Source of the DNA: CALMEC01 sp963777565
GTDB taxonomy: Bacteria; Actinomycetota; Thermoleophilia; Miltoncostaeales; Miltoncostaeaceae
NCBI GenBank assembly: GCA_963777565.1
Contig: CAVZQZ010000008.1
Coordinates: forward strand, 124,001 to 188,000
Direction: 5' to 3'
DNA length: 64,000 nt
Part shown: piece by piece, positions 50,447 through 58,480 of the stretch
Numbering within the stretch: the stretch's first letter is position 1
Layout of the letters: every line of letters begins with the position of its first letter
The notes under the pieces: generated by a model
Told to the model about the DNA's origin: nothing
Seen by the model: only the letters and a program-made list of their open reading frames with translations
Databases searched by the model: none
Made by a program: the position numbers and the translations under genes

Positions 50447-51144
50447 GTGGTCACCGCCACGAGGTCGGCGGCCCGGTAACGCCCGCTTGGCTCGTCGCCG
50501 GTCACGAGCCGCATGAGCGCCGGCACGACCTCCATGGGCGAGGGGAGACCGGAGATGTCCTCGCCGGGCGCCGCCTGCCGGTGGAGGTCGGTGGCCATGT
50601 CGCCGGGATCGAAGGCATAGACGCGAAGCCCGTGATGCTCGACCGCGAGCACCGCGGTGAACTGGTCGAGCGCGGCCTTCGCGGATCCGTATCCGCCCCA
50701 GCCGGAGTAGGCCTCCACCGCGGCGTCCGACGAGAGGTTGATCACGCGCCCGCCGCTTCGGCTGAGCAGCGGCATCACGAGCTGGAGCAGTGCCAGCGGC
50801 GCGATCGCGTCGACGGCGAAGACGCGCTCCAGGTCGGCGATCGGGTAGCCCGCGAGCGGGGGCTGGGGGCTGGGACCGAGGATGCTCGCGTTGTTCACGA
50901 CGAGGTCGAGCCTGCCCTCCGTGGTGACCGCGTCGGCAAGCTGGCGCCGGTGCGCCGGGTCGGCCACGTCGCCGGCGATCGCGACGACCGCGCGGGGATC
51001 GGGCAAGGACTGCGCTGCGCGGGTGAGGCGTGCGGCGTCGCGGGCGTCGCCCACGACGCGCCATCCGCGTCCGCCGAGCTCCGCGGCCAGGGCATGGCCC
51101 AATCCCATCGAGATGCCGGTGATGAGGGCGACCTTGGTGTTCAT
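50443..51144 (-). CDS. Short-chain dehydrogenase/reductase
   Basis: A 233-residue NAD(P)-dependent oxidoreductase. The nucleotide-binding TGISMGLG follows VALIT at the N-terminus, NNASILG is the structural NNAG-like motif, and the catalytic tyrosine and lysine are in YGSAKAAL near residue 156, with serine in NLSSDAA. First gene of the operon with the QueA-like gene. Start taken as ATG 51142-51144; an ATG seven codons earlier would leave almost no leader after the predicted transcription start. Expression is probably induced by SoxR. Confidence 0.9.
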   Translation of the reverse strand: MNTKVALITGISMGLGHALAAELGGRGWRVVGDARDAARLTRAAQSLPDPRAVVAIAGDVADPAHRRQLADAVTTEGRLDLVVNNASILGPSPQPPLAGYPIADLERVFAVDAIAPLALLQLVMPLLSRSGGRVINLSSDAAVEAYSGWGGYGSAKAALDQFTAVLAVEHHGLRVYAFDPGDMATDLHRQAAPGEDISGLPSPMEVVPALMRLVTGDEPSGRYRAADLVAVTT

Positions 51145-51178
51145 CTGCGTCGAACCAGCTTTCATCGTTGGTCGCGCT

Positions 51179-51210
51179 AGGATAGAAGTTCAAGTTGAAC
51201 TTGAAGTCAA
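51179..51210 (-). promoter_or_regulatory. SoxR-type promoter with 20-bp spacer and palindromic operator
   Basis: On the minus strand TTGACT (51205-51210) and TATCCT (51179-51184) are separated by 20 bases, the long spacer typical of MerR-family activation. The spacer holds a perfect palindrome TTCAAGTT-G-AACTTGAA (51189-51205) close to the SoxR box core TCAAGTTAACTTGA. It drives the SDR gene. Confidence 0.85.
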
Positions 51211-51228
51211 GGGGCCGTGGAGGTGCTC

Positions 51229-51687
51229 GTGAAGAGCGACGATCTGATCAGCATCGGCGAGGTGGCGCGGCGGGCCGAGATCGCGCCGTCGGCGCTGCGC
51301 TACTACGACCGTGAGGGGCTCGTCCCGGCGGTGCGCACCCCCGGCGGCCAGCGCCGCTACCCGCGCAGCGTGCTGCGCCACCTGGCGTTCATCCGCGCCG
51401 CGCAGAACGTCGGGTTGTCGCTCGACGAGATCCGGGCGGCACTGGCGACGCTGCCGTCTGGCAAGACCCCCACCAAGGCGGACTGGGCGAGGCTTTCCCG
51501 CGCGTGGAGCGGCCGGCTCGAGGCCCAGATCGACGGGCTGATCGCCCTGCGGGACCGCCTGACCACCTGCATCGGCTGCGGCTGCTTGTCGCTGCGCGAC
51601 TGCGCGCTGCTCAACCGCGACGATGTCGCCGCCCAGTACGGCGGCGGCGCCCGCTACCTCCCGGGGACGCTGAGACGCCAGCCCTGA
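51229..51687 (+). CDS. soxR: Redox-sensing transcriptional activator SoxR
   Basis: MerR-family iron-sulfur sensor of redox-active compounds. The winged helix-turn-helix begins ISIGEVARRAEIAPSALRYYDREGL; a dimerisation helix follows, and CIGCGCLSLRDC is the cluster motif with the spacing CxxCxCx5C of E. coli SoxR. GTG 51229 is chosen because GTGGAGG lies five bases upstream. Divergent from the SDR/QueA-like operon, with the SoxR box between them. In actinobacteria SoxR usually responds to secreted redox metabolites rather than superoxide. Confidence 0.96.
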   Translation: MKSDDLISIGEVARRAEIAPSALRYYDREGLVPAVRTPGGQRRYPRSVLRHLAFIRAAQNVGLSLDEIRAALATLPSGKTPTKADWARLSRAWSGRLEAQIDGLIALRDRLTTCIGCGCLSLRDCALLNRDDVAAQYGGGARYLPGTLRRQP

Positions 51688-51708
51688 CCGGGCGGAGTCT
51701 GGTCGAGC

Positions 51709-53068
51709 CTAGAACGGCGCGTCGGGGGCCTCGTCGCCGTCCTCTTCGCCGCGCAGGCGCCGGAGCCGTTCCGCAAGTTCCGCTTCGGCGCCGCGGTCGG
51801 TCGGCTCGAACAGCCGCCGGCCCTCCAGGCCGTCCGGCATGAGCGACTCGTTCAGGACCGCGTCGGGGAAGTCGTGCGGGTAGTGGTAGCCCTCGCCGTG
51901 GCCGAGGTTGCGGGCGTTGGGGCGTGAGGCATCACGGAGCGAGAGCGGCGGGCGCTTCGGGCCCTCCCGCTCGACGAGCTCCAGCGCCGCGCCGATGGCC
52001 CGGTACGCGGCGTTCGACTTCGGGGCGAGCGCCACGTAGATCGCCGCCTGCGCCAGCGTGATCCGTGCCTCCGGCATCCCGATGAACTCCACCGCGCGCG
52101 CCGCGGCCGTGGCCACCTCGAGCGCCCGCGGATCGGCGTTGCCGACGTCCTCCGATGCGGCGACGATGATCCGCCGCGCGATGAACTTCGGGTCCTCGCC
52201 GCCCTGCAGCATCACCGCGAGGTAGTAGACCGCCGCGTCCGGGTCGCTGCCGCGCATCGACTTGATGAACGCCGAGATGGTGTCGTAGTGCGCGTCGCCG
52301 TCCCGGTCGTAGACGATCGGGCGGCCGCCGGACGCCTGCTGCACGTCCTCGAGCGCGATGGTGCCGCCATCCGCGACGCCGGCGGCCGCGGCCTCCAGCA
52401 GGTTGAGGGCGTGGCGGGCATCGCCCCCGGAACGAAGAAGGAGTGCGTCCGCGCGCGTCGGCCGCCAGCGCGACGCGGCCAGCCAGCCCGGCCGGGTCGG
52501 TGAGCGCCCGGTCGACGAGCGCGCCAAGGTCCTCCGGCGAGAGGGGCTCGAGCATCAGCACCCGCATGCGCGACACAAGCGCCGAGTTGACCTCGTAGTA
52601 GGGATTCTCGGTGGTCGCGCCGATGAGCGTCACCAGGCCGTCCTCAACCGCGGGCAGCAGCGCGTCCTGCTGTGCCTTGTTGAAGCGGTGGATCTCGTCG
52701 AGGAAGAGCACCGTCCGCCGGCCCGATGCGAGCCGGTCCCGTGCCCGCGTCATCACCGCCCGCACGTCGGCCAAGCCGGCCGACACCGCCGAGAGCTCCT
52801 CGAACGCCGCCTCGGTCGCACCGGCCACGACGCGCGCGAGCGTCGTCTTGCCGGATCCCGGCGGGCCGTACAGGATCATCGACGGCACGCGGTCGCCCTG
52901 AATGGCCTGGCGCAGGAAGGAGTCGGGTCCGAGCAGGGCTGGTTGTCCGACCACCTGGTCCAGGGTCGCCGGGCGCATGCGGGCCGCAAGTGGGCGCGAC
53001 GCGCTGAGCCGGTCCTCCACGAGGCCCGCGAACAGGTCGTCGTCCTGCGGTGGGTCGCGCCGAGCCAT
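51709..53068 (-). CDS. rarA: Replication-associated recombination ATPase RarA, one apparent frameshift
   Basis: AAA+ ATPase of the MgsA/Mgs1/WRNIP1 family acting at stalled forks. From ATG 53066-53068: Walker A GPPGSGKTT, Walker B FLDEIHRF, sensor TENPYYEVNSALVSRM. The lid and tetramerisation half continues in the adjacent minus frame: LLLRSGGDARHALNLLE, then HYDTISAFIKSMRGSDPDAA, and GEGYHYPHDFPD near the end. The switch lies in the GCGCGCG run at about 52449-52458; total length 3n+1 fits one extra base, giving 452 residues, right for the family. Probably functional in the organism. Confidence 0.85.
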
Positions 53069-53510
53069 CAGCCGCGCGCGCCCGTCGGGCGCGGGAGGAA
53101 TGCGGCGACGGCGCAGGCCGCGAGCGCGAGCGCGGCGAGCACCCGGAGCGCGGTCTCCTGGCCGGCGCTGTCCGCGATCGCGCCGATCGCCGGCAACCAC
53201 GGGGTCGCCGAGCCGATGGCGCCGAATCCCAGCACCAATGCGGCAGCGAGGGCGAGTCGGTGAGGCATGGAGCTCCTGTCCCATCACCACGGTCGCAGAG
53301 AACGATGCCACGAGGATGAACCCCGCCGCTGAGAGCGCGACGATGCCGGCGGCGCCGTCGACGAGGACGAACGCCGCGATCGGGGGCGCGGCGAGCGGGA
53401 TCGACCAGACATCGCTCCCGCGGGAAGGCGATGCTCGTCTGCGACCGATCCCACGATCGTCCCGATGCTGCCGGTCATGGCGAAGGCGAAGGCGCGCTCG
53501 CACGGCGGGC
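53068..53510 (-). pseudogene. Decayed MFS transporter, C-terminal part
   Basis: Fragments in three minus frames line up as the last third of a major-facilitator protein of the fosmidomycin-resistance type: AMTGSIGTIVGSVAD, then WSIPLAAPPIAAFVLVDG and LVASFSATVVMGQEL, then LALAAALVLGFGAIG and ALRVLAALALAACAVAAFLP. At least two frame changes occur (about 53405 and 53267), one of each sign, and the first eight helices are absent. The final stop overlaps the rarA ATG (TGATG). This is a true remnant rather than a single sequencing error. Confidence 0.72.
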
Positions 53511-53541
53511 CGCCGCCGGCGTGAGGGTAGTGTCAGCGACC

Positions 53542-53763
53542 ATGTCGGGAGATCGTCCCATCTCAGGAGCCGACGTTCATGCGATCCTCCGGAGCCTCGG
53601 CCCAGGTGCGTACGAGGCCGACCTCGCCGAGGCGTGGATCGCCGACGACGACCTGTTCACCAGCGTCGAGGCGCTCGAGGCGGCCTGCCCGCCGGAGCGC
53701 ATCGGCCTGTCACCGGGAGCGTTTGCCGCCCTGCTCGGACCCCTGTTCGGTGAGTTCGAGTAG
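53542..53763 (+). CDS. Small protein of unknown function
   Basis: A 73-residue acidic protein from ATG 53542, or four codons earlier from GTG 53530 with GAGGG upstream. The sequence DVHAILRSLGPGAYEADLAEAW and the ending LGPLFGEFE look like a compact helical protein, and codon use is regular. Its last 54 bases overlap the end of the opposing membrane-protein gene, which weakens one or both predictions. No family recognised. Confidence 0.5.
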   Translation: MSGDRPISGADVHAILRSLGPGAYEADLAEAWIADDDLFTSVEALEAACPPERIGLSPGAFAALLGPLFGEFE

Positions 53764-54355
53764 GGGGTCCACGCCGACGTTGGGGTCGAGGGCCACTCCC
53801 GCTGCCGGGTGGGGGCGCCACCAGTCTGCGTTGCGCGTGATCTGGATGACCCGGGCAATGATGATCCCGGCGAGCAGGCTTGCGACGGCCCCCGAGATGA
53901 TCGTGCGCGCGCCGGCGTCAACGCCGAAGAGCCCGGTCGGCAGGAAGACGAACTCGGCGTCCCGCTGCACCTGCCGGGAGTCGATCAGTGGTGTGAACAG
54001 CAGCCCCCAGGCGAGGAAGAGCGGGGCGGCGAACGAGATCCCCTTGACGAAGTCACGCCCCGGCAACCACCGCTCGACGAGAGTGAAGATCGCCGCGATG
54101 ATCACTCCGAGGACGAGCGTCAGGTAGAGCCCCGCTCGCGCCGTGTCCGCTGCGCCGAACGCGTTGCCCAGCCCGTCGGGGAAGTCGTGCTCCGTCCACT
54201 TGGCGCCGAAGATGTTGCCGGTGTGACCCTCCTGCAACACGAACATCCACGCGAGCGCGGCGATCGACGCCCGCCGCGACGATCCCGAAGACGTGCCTCC
54301 CGATGGCCGTCGCCCGCGGGAACGCCTGCGCGATCGATCCGTCCGGCGCGCTCAT
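53710..54355 (-). CDS. Membrane protein of unknown function, one apparent frameshift
   Basis: Begins at ATG 54353-54355, which overlaps the stop of the zinc-ribbon gene, and runs SAPDGSIAQAFPRATAIG into a first helix. Near base 54272 the coherent reading changes frame and continues WMFVLQEGHTGNIFG, then three more helices (YLTLVLGVIIAAIFTLVE, AAPLFLAWGLLF, ISGAVASLLAGIIIARVI). Total length 3n+1 supports one extra base in the run CCCGCCGC. About 214 residues expected. No motif for function; the 3-prime end overlaps a small gene on the other strand. Confidence 0.6.
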
Positions 54356-54621
54356 ACGCGGCGCCGGGGCCCCAGCCCCGGGTTCTGGTTCGCGCGCAGC
54401 CACGCGATCCGCAGGTACAGGTCGCGATCGTCGACGTCTGGCGTGAGCTCGAAGCGCTCGCCGCACAGCGGGCAGACCGTCTGGTTCTGGAATTCGGGGA
54501 CGCCGTCGGCGTCGACCGCCCCGGTGGGGAACAGCACGAGATCGCCCCAACAGTCCGGCGTGAGGCAGCGAGTCCGGGCATCCGGGTTGGCAAAGTCGCT
54601 CTTGCGAAGTTGGGCGGCCAC
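54352..54621 (-). CDS. Small zinc-ribbon protein
   Basis: An 89-residue protein with two cysteine pairs, CLTPDC near residue 19 and CPLCGERF near residue 50, separated by a short acidic region. This should bind one zinc. The C-terminal part, DDRDLYLRIAWLRANQNPG, is helical. ATG 54619-54621. The stop overlaps the start of the membrane-protein gene, so they form an operon divergent from the sulfur-transfer genes. Function not recognised. Confidence 0.65.
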   Translation of the reverse strand: MAAQLRKSDFANPDARTRCLTPDCWGDLVLFPTGAVDADGVPEFQNQTVCPLCGERFELTPDVDDRDLYLRIAWLRANQNPGLGPRRRV

Positions 54622-54692
54622 GATTCACGATCCCCTGTGCGTCGTCGGTGCCAGCCAGAGCGTACCCCTGCTGGGCGCCGGACGAAAATGGG

Positions 54693-54698
54693 TATAAT
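54693..54698 (+). promoter_or_regulatory. TATAAT -10 box before the sulfur-transfer operon
   Basis: A perfect TATAAT lies 35 bases before the ATG at 54733, rare in this GC content. No clear -35 box is seen at the proper distance, which may mean activator dependence. Confidence 0.5.
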
Positions 54699-54732
54699 CC
54701 CTGGATCTAATTCGGGTATCGCGGAGGACGGC

Positions 54733-55917
54733 ATGTCACGCACCTATCAGGACCTCCTGGCGGAGGCGCGGGAGCAGATCCCGGAGATCGACGCGGCGGG
54801 CCTCGCGGAGTCGCTCGCCGGTGACGCTCCGCCGCTCGTCGTGGACGTCCGCGAGCAGAGCGAATGGGACGAGGGCTTCATCCCCGGGTCCGTCCACGTG
54901 CCGCGCGGCTTCCTCGAGAGCCGCATCGCCGGCGTCGCCCGGCCCGACCGCAACGTCGTGCTGAGCTGCGCCGTCGGCAACCGCTCGCTGCTCGCGGCCC
55001 AGACGCTGCGCGAGATGGGGTACACGAACGTCGCCAGCCTCGCCGGCGGGTTCACCGACTGGAAGCGCAGGGGTCACCCATTCGACGTACCCCGACGCCT
55101 CACCGACGCCCAGCGGCGACGCTACAGCCGCCACATCCTGATCCCCGAGCTCGGTGAGCAGGGGCAGCTGGACTTGCTGAACAGCAAGGCACTGCTGATC
55201 GGGGCCGGCGGGCTCGGGTCGCCCACCGCCCTCTACCTCGCCGCCGCCGGCGTCGGCACCATCGGGCTCGTGGACGACGACGTCGTCGACGAGTCGAACC
55301 TGCAGCGCCAGATCATCCACACCACCGACCGCGTGGGCGTGCCGAAGGGTGAGTCGGCGAAGCAGGCGATCACGGCCCTCAACCCGGACGTGCGGGTCAA
55401 CGTTCACCCGGTGCGGGTGAACAAGGAGAACGTCCTCGACCTCATCGCCGACTACGACGTGATCGTGGACGGGGCCGACAACTTCCCGACGCGCTACCTG
55501 CTGAGTGACGCGTCGCTCATGACCCGCACACCGCTCGTGCACGCGAGCATCCTGCGGTTCGAGGGCCACGCCTCCGTGTTCCTCCCGTATGAGGGGCCGT
55601 GCTACCGCTGCTTGTTCCCCGAGCCGCCGCCGCCGGACCTCGCGCCGTCGTGCGGCCAGGCGGGTGTGCTCGGCGTCCTCTGCGGCGTGATGGGCACGAT
55701 CCAGGCGACCGAGGCCATCAAGGTCCTCACGGGCATCGGCGACACCCTTTCCGGTCGGCTGCTCGTGTATGACGCGCTCGGCATGACGTTCACCGAGCTG
55801 AAGCTCCGGCGCGACCCGGACTGCCCGGCGTGCGGCCCCAACGCACAGCTGGAGTTCAAAGACTACGAGGCGTGGTGCGCCGGCATCGGCCGCCGCCCCG
55901 TTGGAGCGGGCGTCTAG
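54733..55917 (+). CDS. moeZ: Rhodanese-MoeB/ThiF fusion, activator of a ubiquitin-like sulfur carrier
   Basis: A 394-residue E1-like protein that adenylates the C-terminus of a MoaD/ThiS-type carrier and supplies sulfur. The rhodanese domain is at the N-terminus (VVDVREQSEWDEGFIPGSVHVP, cysteine loop LSCAVGNRS), whereas in mycobacterial MoeZ it is at the C-terminus. The MoeB half follows: RRYSRHILIPELGEQGQ, the ATP site LIGAGGLGSPTALYLAAAGVG, DESNLQRQIIH, VDGADNFPTRYLL, a zinc pair YRCLF and DCPACG. ATG 54733 with GGAGG. Its stop overlaps the carrier-gene start by one base. Confidence 0.93.
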   Translation: MSRTYQDLLAEAREQIPEIDAAGLAESLAGDAPPLVVDVREQSEWDEGFIPGSVHVPRGFLESRIAGVARPDRNVVLSCAVGNRSLLAAQTLREMGYTNVASLAGGFTDWKRRGHPFDVPRRLTDAQRRRYSRHILIPELGEQGQLDLLNSKALLIGAGGLGSPTALYLAAAGVGTIGLVDDDVVDESNLQRQIIHTTDRVGVPKGESAKQAITALNPDVRVNVHPVRVNKENVLDLIADYDVIVDGADNFPTRYLLSDASLMTRTPLVHASILRFEGHASVFLPYEGPCYRCLFPEPPPPDLAPSCGQAGVLGVLCGVMGTIQATEAIKVLTGIGDTLSGRLLVYDALGMTFTELKLRRDPDCPACGPNAQLEFKDYEAWCAGIGRRPVGAGV

Positions 55918-56216
55918 TGGGCATCGTGAAGATTCCCCCGGTGCTCCGGGCGGCCGTCGGCGGTGAGCGGGAGGTGCGGGTCGAGGGCGACACCGTCGCC
56001 GACGTCCTGGAGTCCCTCTACGCGCTCCACCCCGACGTGCGGTCCCAGCTCGCGAGCCAGGATGGCGAGCTGCACCGGTTCGTGAACCTCTACCTCAACG
56101 ACGAGGACGTCCGCATGCTCGGATGGCTCGACACGCCAGTCAGCGAGAACGACACCCTCACGATCCTGCCGGCGATGGCAGGGGGCTCCGCGTCCGCAAC
56201 TGGGGTTGCCCGGTGA
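55917..56216 (+). CDS. cysO: CysO/MoaD-type sulfur-carrier protein with C-terminal extension
   Basis: A 99-residue beta-grasp protein. The sequence KIPPVLRAAVGGEREVRVEG through LYALHPDVRSQL to DTLTILPAMAGG matches CysO. In CysO the chain ends at the two glycines, which are activated and thiocarboxylated. Here nine more residues (SASATGVAR) follow before TGA, so the diglycine must be exposed by cleavage; the Mec peptidase encoded downstream is the obvious candidate. GTG start at 55917; stop overlaps the cysM GTG (GTGA). Confidence 0.9.
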   Translation: MGIVKIPPVLRAAVGGEREVRVEGDTVADVLESLYALHPDVRSQLASQDGELHRFVNLYLNDEDVRMLGWLDTPVSENDTLTILPAMAGGSASATGVAR

Positions 56217-57175
56217 GCACGGGCATCGTCGCCCCGCCGCAGGCGATCTCGCCGGACGTCGTCGCGACGATCGGCAACACCCCACTCGTCGAGCTGACGG
56301 GGATCACGCCGAACCCCGAGGTTCGCATCCTCGCGAAGCTCGAGTCGGCGAACCCCACCGGCTCGATCAAGGACCGCACCGCCCTGTCGCTGATCGACGA
56401 CGCCGAGCGGCGCGGGTTGATCAGCTCCGGCGACACCATCATGGAGCCGACATCCGGGAACACCGGCATCTCCCTGGCCATGATCTGCCGGGTGCGCGGA
56501 TACCGGCTGGTCGCCGTGATGCCCGACAACGTGACCGAGGAGCGGCGCCAGCTCCTGCGCGTGTACGGCGCCGAGATCGTCGACTCGCCGGGCGAGGAGG
56601 GCTCCAACGGGTCGGTCAGGCTCGCGAGCCGGCTCGCACGGGAGCAGGGCCTCTACATGCCGTTCCAGTACGGCAACCCGGCGAACCCGCGGGCCCACTC
56701 CGAGGGCACGGCCGAGGAGATCGTGCGCGACTGCCCGGAGGTCGACATCCTCGTCGCCGGCCTCGGCACCGGCGGCACCCTCATGGGGTGCTCCGAGCGC
56801 CTCAAGCGACACCGCCCCGAGATCCAGATCGTCGCGTGCGAGCCGCTCCAGGGCGACCCGGTCATGGGCCTGCGAAGCCTGGACGACGGTTTCGTGCCGC
56901 CGATCCTCGACGTGTCGCGGCTCGACCGGAAGCTGCTGGTCGCGAACGGCGACGCACTCGGCATGACCCGGCGACTCGCCGACGAGGAGGGCCTGTTCGT
57001 CGGGATCTCCTCGGGCGCGGTGATCCATGTCTGTGCGCGGCTCGCGCGCACCATCGAGCGCGGAACGATCGTGGGGATCGTCGCGGACGGGGGCTGGAAG
57101 TACCTGTCGGCCGGCATCTGGACCGACGACTCCGATGCGGTCACCGACCGGCTCGACCGGGGCGTGTTCTGGTAA
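56213..57175 (+). CDS. cysM: Cysteine synthase CysM (CysO-thiocarboxylate type)
   Basis: PLP enzyme of 320 residues that, in mycobacteria, uses O-phosphoserine and CysO-thiocarboxylate to form a CysO-cysteine adduct. The PLP lysine is in NPTGSIKDRTAL, the substrate loop is TSGNTGISLA, and the phosphate loop is GLGTGGTLMG; IGNTPLVEL opens the domain. Only the operon context separates it from sulfide-using cysteine synthases. GTG 56213 overlaps the carrier-gene stop. The C-terminal segment is long, as in CysM of M. tuberculosis, where it closes over the active site. Confidence 0.95.
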   Translation: MSTGIVAPPQAISPDVVATIGNTPLVELTGITPNPEVRILAKLESANPTGSIKDRTALSLIDDAERRGLISSGDTIMEPTSGNTGISLAMICRVRGYRLVAVMPDNVTEERRQLLRVYGAEIVDSPGEEGSNGSVRLASRLAREQGLYMPFQYGNPANPRAHSEGTAEEIVRDCPEVDILVAGLGTGGTLMGCSERLKRHRPEIQIVACEPLQGDPVMGLRSLDDGFVPPILDVSRLDRKLLVANGDALGMTRRLADEEGLFVGISSGAVIHVCARLARTIERGTIVGIVADGGWKYLSAGIWTDDSDAVTDRLDRGVFW

Positions 57176-57594
57176 CCGGGACGCTGGTCCTTCCGTCGGA
57201 GCTCGCGGACGACCTCGTCGCGCACGCGCGGTCGGAGGCGCCGAACGAGTGCTGCGGGCTCATCGCCGGCCGGGATGGCGCGGCGGTGCGGGTCTTCCGC
57301 GTCACGAACACCGAGGCGAGCCCGTTCATGTACGTGATGGACCCGCGGGAGCAGCTGCGGATCATGGACGAGATCGACGACGCCGGATGGGAGCTGCTTG
57401 CGATCTACCACTCCCACACGAGGTCGGCGGCCTACCCGTCCAGGACGGACGTGGAGCTCGCCTTCTACCCCGACACCGCATACCTGATCGTCTCGCTCGC
57501 GGATCGCGACCGGCCGGAGGTGCGCGCCTTCCGCCTCGACCGCACTGGGCCCGAGGGCTCCCAGATCAGCGAGATCCCCGTCGAGATCCAGTAG
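57169..57594 (+). CDS. mec: Mec-type JAMM metallopeptidase, non-standard start
   Basis: Zinc peptidase that releases cysteine from the CysO-cysteine adduct. The JAMM signature is complete: glutamate in NECCGLIAG, then IYHSHTRSAAYPSRTDVELA with two histidines, serine and aspartate. The reading frame has no ATG, GTG or TTG before this domain: homology begins around TLVLPSELADDL, and only CTG codons (57169 or 57184) are available just after the cysM stop. Start by coupling at a CTG is proposed. Length is otherwise normal (about 136-141 residues). Confidence 0.88.
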   Translation: MVTGTLVLPSELADDLVAHARSEAPNECCGLIAGRDGAAVRVFRVTNTEASPFMYVMDPREQLRIMDEIDDAGWELLAIYHSHTRSAAYPSRTDVELAFYPDTAYLIVSLADRDRPEVRAFRLDRTGPEGSQISEIPVEIQ

Positions 57595-57624
57595 TCGCGC
57601 CCGCGAGCCGGGACGCCGCGCGCC

Positions 57625-58107
57625 TCACCCCAGAAGCTCACAACCGTTGGCCCGGGCGACCGCTGCGACGTGATCCCAATCGGGTTCCTCGTCTGGCGCC
57701 GGCGGCAGCGTGCGGGCCCGCGCCGGCACGCTCATCCCTCGCACGAGGTTCTCGAATCCGCCGGGAGTCACGATGAAGAGCATCCGGCATCCGGCATCGC
57801 CGAACGTTTAGCGGTGTGGGATCCCGCGCGGGCCGAAGGCGAAGTCGCCGGCGCTCGTCCCGATGGTCATGTCCCCGATTTCGAACGTCACGCTCCCCTC
57901 GAGGACCCAGAATCCCTCGTCTTCGCGGTGGTGCACGTGCCGCGGAGCCATCGCGTTCGGCGGCTCGGTGACCTCGATGACGCCCAGCAGGCCACCGGTC
58001 TCGGCGGCGGCGATCTTGATCACGGCGAGCGCGGCAAACCACCACAGCGCCTCGCCTTCGCCGGCTCGGCTCGCGACCGGCTCCAACAGCGGCGGGTCGT
58101 AGCTCAC
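57625..58107 (-). pseudogene. Cupin-domain protein interrupted by an in-frame stop
   Basis: GTG 58105-58107 behind GGAGG begins a cupin: PPNAMAPRHVHHREDEGFWVLEGSVTFEIG contains the two metal histidines and glutamate of motif 1. After FAFGPRGIPHR comes TAA (57808-57810) where relatives have tyrosine. The same frame then continues TFGDAGCRMLFIVTPGGFENLV and ends ARANGCELLG at TGA 57625-57627. So a single TAC or TAT to TAA change, not a frameshift, splits a gene of about 160 codons. It could be a base-call error or real inactivation. Confidence 0.72.
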
Positions 58108-58330
58108 AGGGTGTCCTCCTGTCTTGGTCCCGCTTCGAGGGCAAGGAGCGAGATCACCGCGCGCCACCTTCCGTCGTCACTGCGGCGAAGCACGTGGGTC
58201 ACAGCTCCCGACACGAGCACGGCCGTGTCGCGCGCTCTCACGACCCTGCCCGGCCGCGCGACATACGGACGGGTCGTTCGCCACGATGGCGTCCTCGAGG
58301 AGGGTGTCGAGCTCTCTGGGGTTCGACGCC
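58104..58330 (-). pseudogene. NTF2/SnoaL-like gene remnant
   Basis: The last 55 codons (RVVRARDTAVLVSGAVTHVLRRSDDG then WRAVISLLALEAG) look like the C-terminal strands of a DUF4440/SnoaL-type domain, and RELDTLLEDAIVAND in another frame just upstream resembles its N-terminal helix. The middle of the domain is missing and the frame changes near 58265, so it is a shortened copy. Its stop overlaps the cupin GTG. Boundaries on the right are uncertain. Confidence 0.4.
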
Positions 58331-58480
58331 GCCGGTCAGTCGAGTACGAGACGCGGCCGTTGGCACGGGGCCATTCCCGACACTCGGCTCGGGTGAAGGT
58401 GTGGACCATCGGCCGCCGGTCCGGGGCCTGGCGCAGTTGGGGTGCGCTCACGGAACCCCGGACGGGCAGCCGGCGTTGGA

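Noticed and set aside
57808..57810. Recoded stop codon in the cupin gene
   Set aside because: TAA is not a selenocysteine or pyrrolysine codon and no recoding structure is visible.
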